A stretch of 64,000 bases of DNA, from assembly GCA_013397435.1 (NCBI GenBank), contig VZRG01000873.1, positions 62,001 through 126,000 on the forward strand, given 5' to 3'. A model generated the notes under the pieces. It was not told the DNA's origin, made no database searches, and saw only the letters and a list, made by a program, of their open reading frames with translations. The position numbers and the translations under genes were made by a program. Source of the stretch: Erythrocercus mccallii. Lineage: Eukaryota > Chordata > Aves > Passeriformes > Dicruridae. Numbering within the stretch: position 1 is the stretch's first letter; each line of letters begins with the position of its first letter. Positions 12,466 through 26,015 of the stretch are shown here, in pieces.

Positions 12466-12483
12466 TTTTTTTTTTTTTTTTTT
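12466..12483 (+). repeat. T18 homopolymer
   Basis: Uninterrupted run of 18 T, preceded by a shorter T run and a single C at 12465. Confidence 0.95.
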
Positions 12484-13510
12484 AAATCTACAGATTCAGT
12501 TTTTTGAATCATTTCAACAATTTTGCATCACCAGGAAATTTCCAAGCCATTATCCGTCTATTACTTGAGGTATTCAGACACCAAGAACTGGCTGTAGCAA
12601 AGCAGATTTTCAGTCCTGACACACAAAACTTTCACTTGTAGAAACAATGCAAATTTAAGGCCCAGTGTATTATGATCAAATATGGATTCATTTATCTTCA
12701 CAGCTCTTTGCCTTGTGGATCCCAGTGCTCCAGTGCTCCATTTGTTAAACTACATAGCTAAAGAGCACTCCACTTTCATGCAAACATGATTCTAAAATGC
12801 TGCTAGCCTCCTATTCCATAAATAAATAACAACACTATCCAAATATTTAAAGTTTGGGGTTTATCTCCTCTTACCCTGCAGCTTGTGAGTTTTCACAAAT
12901 TCCAGTCATGTTCCCAGTTTGACTCTGCAACTACAGACATCAGATAGTGACTAAGAAAATGTAACAGACCATCTCCCATTCCAACAAAAATGGAAGGGGA
13001 AAAAGAAGTCTTTTACACTATATACACCTACTTATTTTAGTGTTTAAATTTTGTGAGTTATAAAAAGAGATTATAAGCTTCAGGAAACCTGTGGCAAGAA
13101 TCCAGTGGTCTGGATTTAACAGTGTCTTACTATGGATAGCCAAAGGTGCTTGGTTTTTCCCTCTTTTCATAAACCTGCCTGAACACATTCTTCTTTCAAT
13201 TTCAGCAAGGAAAAAAAAAGGCAGATTCATTTCTACTCCCAGAATACCAATGAGAACTTCTCTTATCACGTTTAATTTTGCTTGACTATTCTCTTTGAGA
13301 TGGCATCAGATCAATGCATGAACTAATGCCTGTGCAGAGATTAGATAAGAATTTCACAGGAGGTTCAGCACAACCTCCTAAGGAAAAAGCCTGAGAAAAT
13401 ATTAAGTGGAAGAGACATAAGAGATAATTTAATGGTAATTAAATGCACTGTCACAAGGCAATTGAATAGTTTTCCAAGAAGTCTTTTGTGTTTGCTCAAT
13501 TATAACTTTT

Positions 13511-13525
13511 ATTATTATTATTATT
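13511..13525 (+). repeat. (ATT)5 microsatellite
   Basis: Five perfect ATT units, flanked by AT-rich sequence. Confidence 0.9.
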
Positions 13526-16500
13526 GTTAATATAATTAAACGAGAGAAATGAGAGTATTTTCTGGGTTAGACAAACAAAGACCCCATCTTCAAGAGCATA
13601 AAGCCTATATACAAGGCTGAACTCTTAGAAACCTAACAAAATCTGTCATGTTTTTTTTCTGCTGATTACAAATTCAGAAGTATGTTAAGAGAGAGGATGA
13701 ATCTTTTCTGTGGGATCTGGAGATCCTGTTATCTGTGAGCTTGTCATACTCCCTTGGCTGTGTGTGCAGATCTCTGGCTGCACTTCCTCTGGTTTGGAAA
13801 TTCAGGTAACAGTGTGCAATACCTGGAGAAGCTGAAGAATGCATCTATCTGTATATACATCTATGCATATATATATGGTTATATAAACACACACATCCTT
13901 TTCAAGCAAATCAAGCACCACTGCCACAATCTTCTCTGCAATTTAATTGTTCAGAATGGGCTCTCTCCAAAGGCTAAACCAGAAAAAACCTTGCAGGATG
14001 CTATTTGATACACCTTCATTTTACCTAGTTTGTAAGACAAAACTGATTAATATAAACTTGTCACACAAATCTGGTTTTGAAAAAGCCATCCCAAAAACCC
14101 AAATGGCCAAACAGGAAACCGAAACAGCAACCCCTGATGTCTTTCTCGAGCCCAACAAAGCCTTTAAGGTGCTCCTGCTAAAACTGTGTGCCACTACATC
14201 ATTTATACCCCATACTAGAGACCAGATGCTCTGGCAATGATAAAATTACATGAAGTCTGTATTTTTCTCCAATCACGATGTTACAGCAATAACTACGCAT
14301 AAATATCAACAAGGCAGACACTTGGATTGACACCAGGATTTAGAATTCAAGTGTCAACACCGCTGAAATCCTATATACTTTTTATTTAGTAACAAGCAAA
14401 ACCCAAAATATGGTATCTGAAGTGAGTCACTTGGTGTATGTTGCTTGTAACATATTTTCTTCCACTGACTTACTCATTTTGTATTCCCACATAATGTGCT
14501 TATCTCAACTCCCTGAGAAAAATATATTGCTAAAGATTTTAAAGGAGGATAAGAAACAAAAGTAATTTATTGCTGCAAACTGCTGTGCTGATTTCAAGAA
14601 CCTTTTCCCCTGGATTTTTTTTAGTATGTTCTAACAAGTTTAAGTCAGATTTACAGTCAAGCAGGTGCATGCTTTGGGGAGAAAGGATTAGTCTACTTAA
14701 GTTCCATTAAACGTGGAATAATGGAAATAAAAACTGCTTCAGGCTTCCAGGCGAGTATTACTGCAGTGCCAGTGTCAGACGAAGCAACTCTACTGAAATT
14801 TGCTCATTCATGGGGTAGCAAATCAGAATTAAAGTGTGACCTAAACTTCACATTTGGACTTGACTTTTTGGCCACAACAGCTATGAACAGTCTGATACAA
14901 AAAAAGGCTGCAGTGTGGGGAAAATAGGAATGCCAAGCATAAAGGCATCTCTCAGAGGTAGATAAAATTCTGCTCTGAGAAAAAAAAAAAATATTAAAAT
15001 TGTCATTCCTCCCTCTCCCCACCCCAGAATGCACATCACCCACCATCAGGGCAGTAATACCCAAAGCAAAAAAGGATTTTGAAATCCAACAATCCTACAC
15101 CATATGTCCTGATTTACTACTGCCCTGATATTCAGCAACAATTCACTTTATTTAAAATAGTTTTTATTCTTAACAATATTTTGATTTTGTTAAATCATTC
15201 TTCTTGTTTTAGCCAGAACAGAAAACTCTCTTCTGTCTCCAGTATTTTGGCCATTAAAAGTTCAAAGATACTCCTAAATCACAACGAAAGAAAGAGGTGA
15301 ACACGTGAACTAAAAGGCTTCTCCCACATAGAAGATGGGCACATGAACACAAACCCAGTTTCATTTTTGATGTCAAGACTTATAAAATATTTGTTCTTTT
15401 ACTTGAATGGGGAAATTACTGATGGTGTCACTCCTAAATTCTCAAAATTTACTAGAAAATAATGGACAGTTTCCCAGCTACAGAAATGGACAGCAAATTC
15501 CAGACGGAACAATTTAAAATAAAAATTGAAAACAGAGGAAAACCCATGCCTGTGGAGATGGAGAAATTAGAGAACAGCCCTATGCTATGATTTAAGGAGA
15601 AATCTATCACTGGCCTCGTATTTTATATACCAGCTGCTACTTTCAAAAGCCATCTGTTTCATTTTCCTGCACACGAGTTTTTTATGCAGCTGCAGTATTT
15701 CAGAAGAAGGTTCACCCAGGCTGACAAGCAGTTCATAAAAACACCATGCTGGATTTAGATTTCTTTATTAAGAACAACAGTAAAATAATTCTGAACTTTG
15801 CAAATGTTTTCCAGTTTAGGGTTGGGGTTTTTTTAAAAGCTATTAGATACTGTGTCTAAAAAGATATTTTAGGTTTAAACTTGTTTATAGCCATATAAAT
15901 TATTACATAAAATTATCAAACCGGACATTGAGTTCTCAAGCATAAATACTGTAGAAATTCTTTGGCAACAGTACTATCAAATGGTGTCTCAAAAAGAACA
16001 AATACCTAGCCACTACTGGCTTTCCCAGCTTAATGTTACCAAGAAATTTCCCATAGGATAAACTCCAATTTTTCAGGAGGACAGTTTAAAAATAAGCAAT
16101 CTATTTCTCTTGCTTTTCTTTCAATCTCTGTGACCTACTTGCACAACTTAGTCCTTTTTTATTTCTATTTTTTTTTCAAATTTGCACTGCTTTGAACACT
16201 GCATTTAAACAACCTTTCAGTGACTAAGTTCCCACTGAAGAGTTAAGACCATATTCAAAAAGAATCATCCTAACATATGAAATATTTACATAAGCAACAA
16301 ACAAAGAAAATGTCTTCTGTACTTCATTCAGTACATAGTACACAAACAGTAATTACAATCATTTAATGAAGCATGAAAACAAAGATTTATATTACATCAT
16401 TTTCTCCTTATCCATTTGTTCTACACATTTTTTTCAGCTGGTGTTTTTATGTATTGGGAAATTATGTACTTCTGCTTAGTTGGTGAAATTTATATTAAAA

Positions 16501-19500
16501 AAATACAAGCTGTCTCTTAATTGTCCTGTATATGCAATAGTGTATTTATTCTCAATAATTTCCCTGGGCTTATTTTTAACAGCTCAGGTGTGTTCTAGCA
16601 CCTGCTTTTAAACATTCAAGTTTTTAACTCTGGAAGGTAACTTGGTGTTAGGTTTTGTATGTTATAATTCACCCTCAGCCACCACAGAGTTCAACCAGGA
16701 TCTTTTACACGAACACACAAAACTTCTGGTGACACCTATCCCACCAAAATCCAGAGAAATTATTCCTGCAATTTACCAGTTCCAGCTTCTGTAATGAAAG
16801 ACCAGAATACCCCAATATGGGAAAAGCTGATCTTTAGAAACCACTTTCGTGACCAAGACAAAATTCCAAGTATACAGCTCATTTGTTTTCCCCACAATTT
16901 CCCATTCATAATGAAGGATAATGCTCTGCTCTGCACCTGCAGCAGTAATGACACACAGTTCCACTCCAATCCACGACACAATTCTTCTGTGAAAGAATTA
17001 TCTCAGATATTCTCTGGTTTCAGTTATATTGCTCCTTGCAGTGTTAAACACACCACAGAATCACTGTAGGACAGACACATGATTGGGTTAATGTGAAACA
17101 GTCAACCAGTATAAATCCTGGTATCTGTAAAGACCAAACTGCTCCTCCATCCTTGTTTTCCAACAGCAGCTTCATGTAGGACACTAAATTTTCATCACAA
17201 CAAAATCAGAACAGGGTCCCAGCCTTCACTACTACAGCCTCAGAAATCTGATGCAGCATTAACCCTGAAAGATTTGTGTCTCATCTGCTCTGAATGAAGC
17301 CCCATATGCACAAAAGCCCAATGCCTGCTTCTAATGTCATCAGTATTTTTAGGAGCTACCTTAATGATCATAATGGTGTTTTTAAAATACACAGAGGAAG
17401 GAAACACATATGTGTTCCCAGCCCTATTTACCCATCTGATAGTATTGCATTTGCTATAGGAGATAAGTCAATATTAGGGAAAATTAGGGCTTTGGCCTCA
17501 TCTAGGGGAGTTAAAAGCCCAGATTCAGTATCAGGATAACATTCATCTGCCATCTGCCCTCAGTTGCTCCTCCTCTTCGTGTCCCAAGGTCACAGTCTCC
17601 GTATTATCTAGGGGTGATCTTTGACATCTCTAACTAATTTTGGAAGCTCCTCTGCTAATAATAAGGGCATTAGAGATGGGCTGGGGGGAAACCAACTTCT
17701 GACAAGTCATTGTTAGGGGCAGAGCAGCTAAAACTGATGCCGTCTGTCCGAGTGGGCTGAGCTCCAGATGTCACTGCAAGAGACGCTGCTGCCTCGCAGC
17801 CCTTGCACAAAGTAGGACTGGACTCTTGGGAGCCAGACAGAACTCAACCTACTAAACAAGCCTTGCTCCCAGCTAATTTTATACTTCTCCTTTCCAACAC
17901 ACAATTTTGAGTTTCTAGATCAAGCGAGTCCAAGCATCAGTGCGAATCAAGTTTTCCATAGGTTTCTTTTTGTTGTTAAACGCAACTTAATCATTTTGTT
18001 CCAGGCTACTAAAAAGACATAGCCACACATCAATGCATGGAAACTTGTCCCTGGCATTTTAAATTTATCAGGCTGAACTGTGAGCAATTCAAGAAAAGTT
18101 CACAAGGATGATTTTCACCGCTCTGGCTGACAGGTGGAAATTTTAAATCAAAGCAACCCTTTTCCTTTGGCCTGAGCTTGGCTGATCTTTTAGGTGTTAA
18201 GGAAGGAAGTTTCACATTCCTACCGTACAGCATGAAGGGAAAGCAGACACTGGGCACACAACATTTGTAGCTAAAGTAGCTCCACAACTATAAAAACAGC
18301 AGAGTCTAAAACAAGAATGGCAGCATAGTTTTGAAAGTGTAAATCAACTTTTAGAGGAAAAAATAAGTACTTTATGGGATACTACAAATTTCAGCAACTT
18401 CAGAAACCTACCCCGTCAAGGAAATCTCATTTTTAATTGTCTCCTCAAGCTGTAAGGAGCAGACAGGAGAGGTTCAGACTTATTTATATTTTTATCAAAA
18501 AACATATATTTTAGTACCTTTTAATCAGCTGCACTTCTTATATTGCCACCTCCCTGTAGGGCACAGTTTATGATGCAGCCTTTAAGTCTTCATGAAAGAT
18601 CTGTTGGGGTTTGGATAGGTTTTTTGGTTTTGTTGAGGGTTTTTGTTTTAAATAGGCTGCCAACATCAGGAACAACGCCAGCTTTTCTCCCTATGTCCTT
18701 CATTTCCTTCAAAGCTTTTCCTGTCAAAGTCATTTGCTTTAGGTCTCCTATTTTTATTAGGGTGTAAGAGATGTTGTTATTTAATTAGGTTAAAGAGTCT
18801 AATTCCCAGCCTGCATTTCAAATTACATCTCATGCACCTAAGCCTTATAAAACTTTAATCATTAAGTTATTACAGTAATTGCCTGGACTTAAAATTTCCT
18901 ACATGTCAGGGACAAAGTTATAAAAATAATTTAATTTACATGATGTATTTATCTGCCACAATATAAAGAGATATTTCATTTAATGAAATACCTTTTGAAC
19001 GTGAATATAATCTTTACAGACACTTACTACAGAGAAGAGAAAAGTGCCAATTGTCCACAAGAAACTTTTTCTCCTCTTTTGCAGAGGATGTTTTTCATTT
19101 ACCTTTCCTTTTTAATAAGAAAAAGTATATATTTTTTCTCTTTTCTTTTTACAAAGAGTTTTCTTATGAAAATGAACCTGCAGTGTATTTGTCTGGTGAG
19201 ACACAGAGACCTCATGGCACAGAATTCAGCTCAATTTTTTCAGGGCATCATTGATCTGCCCTAACTTCGAGATCATCCCTTGCTTGCAATTCCTTCTTTC
19301 ACAAACTTTGGTTAATTTTAAAAAGCAAATTCAAAACACAGTTAAGTCCTGTGGTCTCCTTTACTATAGATAGGAACATCTCCAGGGTAGCTCCACACTG
19401 CAGGCTAAACGAGGCAGCAGAGAAAAATTCAACACTGATAAAAACAACCTTTTCTTGTTCACTGGGATCTAAAAAAAAACCCCCAAAAAGTTACTTTAAA

Positions 19501-22500
19501 AGTCTTTAAAAGAAGCACAAGGACAGCAACAATGGAACAGCTGATGCCCAAGAGCTTCCCTCCCCCCCATACAGATGCTTACTCCCTTTTCATCAGGGAT
19601 AAACCATCTCCAATTACTGCAGGCTAACATGTTATTCAAGGATAAATGTGTGCAGGCTCTTGTCCCACAATAAAAGGAAGGCAATTCAAGTAGCTTACGT
19701 CTGATTCTCATTACATGGATGTTTTTAAAAGCTGTATTCTATCTTGATTTGAGATATGGCTTTCATTCCTCATTCAGCTACTAAGGCACAAAATAGAGGA
19801 GCTTGTCCCCTTTATTTCCATTTCCCAACAGCCACATCACTGGAACACAGGGAAAGGAAGACACTAGGAATTTCATCAACACTTATTTTAAGCAACTGAA
19901 AATATTCCCAAAAAGGACAGGAAAATCATTACTCAAAACCTAGGATTTTTAATTCTCCATTTGTACCTTTGTGTTTGTTTTCTCAGAAAAATGTTTAAAA
20001 GACATAGAAAAACCTAGGTATCTTCATGAGACATTTACAAAACAGTCAACAGAACACACATACACACAAAAGATGCTACTTCTTGATAAAACCTATATTC
20101 ACTGTACTTCACATTTAAGGTTTTGTGGCTGGGATTAGAGCTCACTTTGGTCCAGATTTGGGTATTCAATACCACAGGACACAACTGAAGGCTGGCACAT
20201 AAAACCTGTGCAGTGAGCATCTGCCAACTGTGCAGACAACCATAAATCTGGCTTTTCCTGATTTTTGAATACTTCAGCCTCACAATTCCAACAGCACTGG
20301 GTGGGATCCAATTTGCCTAATTTGGCTGAAACTGTAAGCAGTTGGGCCCAAGGGAGTAATGCAGTCAATGCAGAATCACCACCTAAATGCTCCACAGATT
20401 GAAAGAAGAGATGACACCCCTGAAGTCCTGTCACCCACTACCTCTGACATCTGCCAAAGAGAGCAGTAACAAAACACAAAGACACAGTTCCAGCATTAGT
20501 TTGTTGATCAGAGCTCTCAAATGGGATGTGAAATGACATGACTGGAACACACAACTCCTCCAGTGAAGAGGAATGACCTAAAGATCAACCTCTCCCCATC
20601 TCTGGCCTCAAAGCTGAGGCACAGCCTGAGCACAAGAGGCACCGCATGGCATCATTACAGGGACTGATTCTGATGTTATTAACGAGTTGTGTGGTTTCCC
20701 CCTGATCCCACACACTAATTTGAATCCCTTGCTGTACAGATTGCAGAATGAAAGGTCTCATTAAGTGCCCTGCTTTACACTTCCAATTAAGAGCAGCTCA
20801 CGCCCACCGCAGATGGCAGAACGAGCGCCAGGATCACAGCATGTCAAGCCACAAACAGTTCTGGGCACAGGTTCTTGATTTGTTCAAGACTCTTGAAGAT
20901 GAAAAATATTCAAAAGCAAAGAAAGGTCATAACATCCTTAAAACAGTCAAAAATCAAGGAGAAAATAGTGATTTCACGTATCAAGCCCAAGCTGAGAAGC
21001 CTGAAATGCACCAATTTGCACAGGGCAGTGCACTCGCTGAAGTGAATGGGAGTAGTCATGCATGTGAAGGCACAAACGTGTGCCAGCTTTGGGTTTAACA
21101 GCCTGATAATTGTGGTTTGGGTGAACTGGATGAATAAACCCCGTCTGTTGACAGTGATTAAGGTAACATTTTGTTATCTTTACAAAATGTTCTGTACTTT
21201 TCCAGAAGATGAAGATCACTTGAGGATTTAAACTTTCAACAATACTGTGGCTTTCAACCCAGATTCAACAAAATCATTACAATTCCAAAATCCATGGGTG
21301 ACAGAGGTAACCATGTTTCTTTTCCTTCTCCATGAACTTTTTAATTTGTTGCTATACATTTTGAAAAGACAAACAATGTGTATGGGATGCTATCAAGTTA
21401 CCAACAGGATTCCCAGTCTCATCCTGACAAGCAAATCACAGGCATGTGGTACTCACAAAAATCTTTTTTACTCATTTGTAACACACAAGACAGCAATGTC
21501 TTTGAGTTTTACATGGAGAAAAGCCAATCTGACAGCAGTGGTGTTGTTTCTGTCGGATTTTTATAATTTTGTAACTGGGTTCTATGCTCCTTATTGCTGA
21601 CAGTTACTTCTGTGCAGAAAGCTCAAGATATCTACGTATGAATTCTGTACATTCTGTTGTTCTTGCCTACACACAACATGATGCATCCCACTGAGAGCAG
21701 TGGTTAGCAAAAGAAGATATTAAAATGTTGCAGGAATGACATTGAGATAGGAACAGAAAGTGAAAAATCATCTTTCCCTGTTTTTTCATTCCCCCCTCTG
21801 CTGTAGGTCTGGTTTATGATGCAGTGTTACTGCTTGAATTCTTCTCTTGTCTTCTTTTCGTATGTCACTGCTGCTGCTTTAACACTTTACCACATAGAAG
21901 TTATTGTCCTAGTTTATCCAAGAGGACAAGTGAAATTTATGGAGCAAAACAGAATCATGGTTAAAGAATGACAGGTCTGGAAAGTTCTGCGCCTGATTTT
22001 CATGACAATAGAGACCCAAATACCTTACAGCATCCCAAAACAAAGAGCAGTGACTTTTAAAGAACGAGATTCAGAAATATCTCACTATAAGGTGAAAAAG
22101 AAAAGGGAAGAGAAAATAAATGGGATGATGTGCAGAGGAAGGAGACAAGAACCTCTGATTTTCATCTTATAACAGCACTGAGATTCAGGGCATTGTCAGA
22201 TACAGGCAGCTGTCTGCTTTGCCTATCAGTCTCAATGACCTTCAAAAACCTATTCTGAGCCACCTGTATCTGTTTGTAATGATTTCTCCAAATTTAGTTA
22301 GAAGTTAACAAACATTCTTCTGGCATTTCAAACTCCTTCCTTTAAAGAAACAGTTCCCTGAGGCACAGGACACTGCAGGCTTGCCAGGTATTGAACAACA
22401 AAGTGATGGAGTTAAGGAAATTATTTTGGAGGTCATCACCCACTTCTGCATCATGGGAAACACAAAACTCCTGTGTTTAAAGGCAGCATGAAGGAAGTGT

Positions 22501-23353
22501 CTTGCTGCTAAAGGCAAAAGGAAAGTGATTTTGTTGTACAAAAACCCCTGGCAGTACTACACTAAAAACTCACCAAAATTCAGACATTTTAGGCTGAATC
22601 CAGCATATTACACAAGTCACTAAAACTAGAATGTGAAGTCCAAAGAAGCACTGTAAGAAAAGTGTCTTTTCAGAAGTTACCTTCAACACAGATCAATACA
22701 AAAATTGCATCACACAGTAAAAAAAAAATTAAAAGTAATTTACCTAAGACAAGAATGTGTGTGCACAATTGTACTTGCTGAAGTCAGGGGACAGGGTAAC
22801 CATTTTAGTCCTGACTCTCCTAAAAAATATCCCCACGAGGTTTTATTGTGAGCTTGTCAGTCTAAAAGCATATTAAAATCATTTAATTGAATAAAATAAG
22901 AATTTAGTGCCTGATTTATAGAAACTTTGACTATCACACCATTTTAGTAATCCAGAAGATATTTTAAACCCAAGAAAATAACCTAAAAATGTGAGTGGAA
23001 AAAGAATTTGGTAGTTTGTAGCAAAATTGTCACTTACACTTGCAAAAATAAAGAAATTCATCAGTTTAATCAAGTGTGAATTAACTGTAAGAAGCCAGTG
23101 GAACAACGGTCAATTTTATCTGAGTTAGGACAATTATTACCTGCAGAATCACCTTGTTTTTGGAACATATTCCTCACCACTTACCACCACCAAGGAGAAA
23201 GATGCCATGAGCTTTGTGATCTTTTTGCTTTATATACGTGACCTTAAATTTTTTCCACTTTTCTGTTTCTGCAGTAATATGCTACCCACATAAATAAACC
23301 CAGAGTTTTCTAAATTCAGCAAAATCAGCAAAAGACAGTAGAACTGAACATAC

Positions 23354-23441
23354 CTGCTGATAGAAAAAATTTAGAGTTGGTTTGTCCTCAGTGAACTGGT
23401 TTAGAAATCCTTTTGGCAAATATCGAATTCTCAATTCATAT
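23354..23441 (-). CDS. PTK2: PTK2 coding exon 3 (FAK residues 121-150, F1/F2 boundary)
   Basis: This 88-nt exon lies between a GCTCTTCAG acceptor and a CAG|GTATGT donor. Its first base completes Lys121, then come 29 codons (YELRIRYLPKGF to LNFFYQQ), ending in phase 0. It carries the last F1 strand and the linker into F2; the F1/F2 boundary is near residue 127. In FERM proteins the segment FTEDKPTLNFFYQQVK starts the helical acyl-CoA-binding-like F2 lobe. Sequence identity to FAK across the exon is essentially complete. Confidence 0.97.
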
Positions 23442-24149
23442 CTGAAGAGCAAGAAAAAAAGACTGTTGAGCAGAATTAAAATTAAGATTTCCTCACAACA
23501 TTCTTAAAAATAGGAATAAACTCAAAATATTAGAAAAATAATGGAAAATTTCCCTTTTGATTACTCAGCATAACTAAATTGGAATTTATCTGTAAATGAT
23601 ATTTCATAGAGATGTTTACAAAGTACCTTTGTAACAGAAGCAAACTTAGAGCCCTACTGCCTTCTTAGGGCTTCAGAGAGGACCAAAGCATCAAGACTTG
23701 GAGCAGATAAGCTCCATGGGAAGGGAGGCCCCAGTTAGGTGACAACAGATGAGCTGCCAGAAGCACTGACATGACCCCTAGCAACAGCTTTTATCTCTGC
23801 TTCACACAAGCAGGGACTTAAAACGCTGATCCTGCTGCTCCAGGAGTGACAAACAGCGTCACTCACCAGGGAGCCACATCCTACAGGAGAACACGGAACA
23901 GGACTTTGCTCCTTCTATGATCAATGCTCTAATATTCACCTCTGGATTTTTCATAGGTTTTGAAGGGATTTCTCTATAAAAAGGTTTCCTGCTCCTTTAT
24001 TCATTACCAAGACACATGCAAAAAGCAAACAGTTGTGAATCTGACAGTCATATTTTTTTAAGGTAATTGTACACCAGAAGTGAGGTAAATTCAGACTGAG
24101 ACTTGACCCACAACCTACACCAAATCTGTATCTCTTCTCAAAACTTAAT

Positions 24150-24233
24150 TTCTGCTTTCAGCCCCTAAATTTAGTAATACTTCTTGTCATAAACTTCTGC
24201 TTTCAATCCCTAAATTTAGTATTATTGCTTGTC
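24150..24233 (+). repeat. Imperfect tandem duplication, 39-bp copies, 45-bp period
   Basis: The sequence from TTCTGCTTTCA through CCCTAAATTTAGTA to CTTGTC occurs at 24150-24188 and again at 24195-24233 with a handful of substitutions. It is a local duplication, not a known family. Confidence 0.9.
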
Positions 24234-24800
24234 CTGTGGTAACAGCCCATGGTGTTTGACACAGACTGCTTGCTTCCTCCTCTGACACATTCCTTCAATG
24301 AAAGTCTGATAATGAATGTCTCCATCCCTTGGGCTGTGCCAACATAGCATATCCTAACTGTGTTAACAGTACTTCCCAAAGTAAGTATATTTAACAATCT
24401 GCTCATGATAAGAGCAAATATTACAACATTTCAATCTCTTGGTTTCAGCAGGACAAGAACTTCTTTTCAGCAAGTGATTTGGCTGCCTGTAATCAAGATT
24501 TACAGAGGGATTTGGGAAAAATTTACTAGGAGTAAGTGCTGCCTAGGTTTCCACTGCAAGCAGAAGTTGCAATATCCTTATTTACTTTGAATTCATTGAA
24601 AATACATTGTCCTGTTAGAAACCATTAAAATAAAGAACAAATTAGGAAATTGTAAATACACATGTTGTATACAAAGAATACTAGAATGATGTTTTGTTGT
24701 AGTATGACAATGTATTTCATAATTCCTGTACACAGAAAATATGTTGTTAAATTAAAGAGTGAAATGTAGGAGAGTCTGAGAACACCTGACAGAGAGCAGA

Positions 24801-25014
24801 TTTATACTGGATATAAGGAAGAAATGTTTTACTCTGAGTGTGGTGAGGCCTTGGCTCAGAGAAGCTGTGGCTGCCCCATCCCTGAAGTGTTCAAGGCCAG
24901 GCTGGATGGGGCTTGGAGCAACCAGGGATAGTGGAAAGCGTCTCTGCCCATGGCAGGGGATTGGACTCGGTGATCCTTAAATGTCTTTCTCAATCCAAAC
25001 CATTCTGTGACACA
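24801..25014 (+). mobile_element. CR1 LINE 3' fragment (plus orientation)
   Basis: GAAGAAATGTTTTACTCTGA, a CTGCCCCATCCCTGAAGTG block, GCTTGGAGCAACC and CAATCCAAACCATTCTGTGA reproduce the CR1 3' end in order. It is about 0.2 kb. Confidence 0.92.
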
Positions 25015-25387
25015 AGGACACAGACACAGATAAACAAAAAAAGACTCAAAGTCACAAATGAGACAAACTCTCACAGATTACTCTCATATGTAAGGGAACA
25101 CAGAATCTTCTATTGCTGATCAGCCTTTACATTTCATGATCCCCAGCAGCTAACTAGTTATTCACTGAAATTTAGTATCAGCCAAATTGTACCTCCAGGT
25201 ATTGTGTCAAAGAGAGAAGGTAGCATGAGCACACTATCCAGTGCAGAAAAGCAGAGCCTCTCCTGTTTTTTATTCTGCCATATCCACTAAAATCTACTGC
25301 CAAACACAATTGCAGAGACTGACATGGAATAAAACAAGCCAGTGTAAAAGACTTCCTTCCTTTTTGGGGGCTCTATAATCCAGTGCA

Positions 25388-25607
25388 TTTTAGAATGACA
25401 AAATCATTAAGGTTGGAAAGATCTTTAAAATCTTTGTGTCCTACCATAAACCCAGCACCACCACGTTTACCACTAAACAGTGTCCTCAAGTGCCAAACTC
25501 ACACTTTTACTGGAACACTTTCAAGGATGGTTACTCCACTGCTTCCCTGGGCAGCCTGTTCCAGTGCTCAACAATCCTTTCCACTAAGCAATCTCCCCTG
25601 GAACACA
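25388..25607 (-). mobile_element. CR1 LINE 3' fragment (minus orientation, AAGGTTGGAAAG subfamily)
   Basis: Begins with the reverse-complement 3' end (AAAATCATTAAGGTTGGAAA), then a CACCACGTTTACCACTAAAC segment and a CTTCCCTGGGCAGCCTGTTC segment. It belongs to a CR1 subfamily whose 3' end differs from most copies here. Its 5' side abuts the next CR1 head to head. Confidence 0.88.
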
Positions 25608-25611
25608 AATA

Positions 25612-26015
25612 TGGTAAGGAGCAGCTGAGGAAGCAAAGGAGGCTCAGGGGAGACCTTATCACTCTACAACTCCCTGACAGGAGAGTGTAGCTAGGCAGTG
25701 GTCAGGCTCTTCTCCCAAGTAACAAGTGGCAGGATGAGAGGAAACCATCTCAAATTGCACCAGGAGAAGTTTAGACAGAATTACAGATCAGAAAATTGGA
25801 TATTTCATATAAGAACCAATTTCTTCATGGACTGTCAAAGACTGGAAGAGGCTGCTCAGAAAAGTGGTGGCATCACATCCCTGGACAGATTTAAAAGACA
25901 TGTAGATGTGGCACTTGGGGACTTAGCAGTGGCCTTGGCAGAGTTGGGTTAACCATAGGGCTCAATTACCTGAGAGGTTTCTTCCAGCCCAAACAATTCT
26001 GTGATTCTAGGATGC
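25612..26015 (+). mobile_element. CR1 LINE 3' fragment (plus orientation)
   Basis: AGGAGGCTCAGGGGAGACCT, CAGGCTCTTCTCCCAAGTAA, a CAAATTGCACCAGGAGAAG block, AAAAGTGGTGGCATCACATC and terminal CCCAAACAATTCTGTGATTC are CR1 landmarks in order. It is about 0.4 kb. An open frame at 25698-25952 is chance within the element. Confidence 0.92.

Larger units (their letters stand above)
10317..23353 (-). other. PTK2 intron between coding exons 3 and 4 (13.0 kb)
   Basis: The largest complete intron. It contains a plus-oriented CR1 with a hexamer tail (11816-12033), a T18 run (12466-12483), an (ATT)n tract (13511-13525) and AT-rich low-complexity DNA near 13840-13885. From about 14000 to 23350 I see no gene or recognisable repeat; the open frames there are short and lack splice or homology support. 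Confidence 0.9.
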
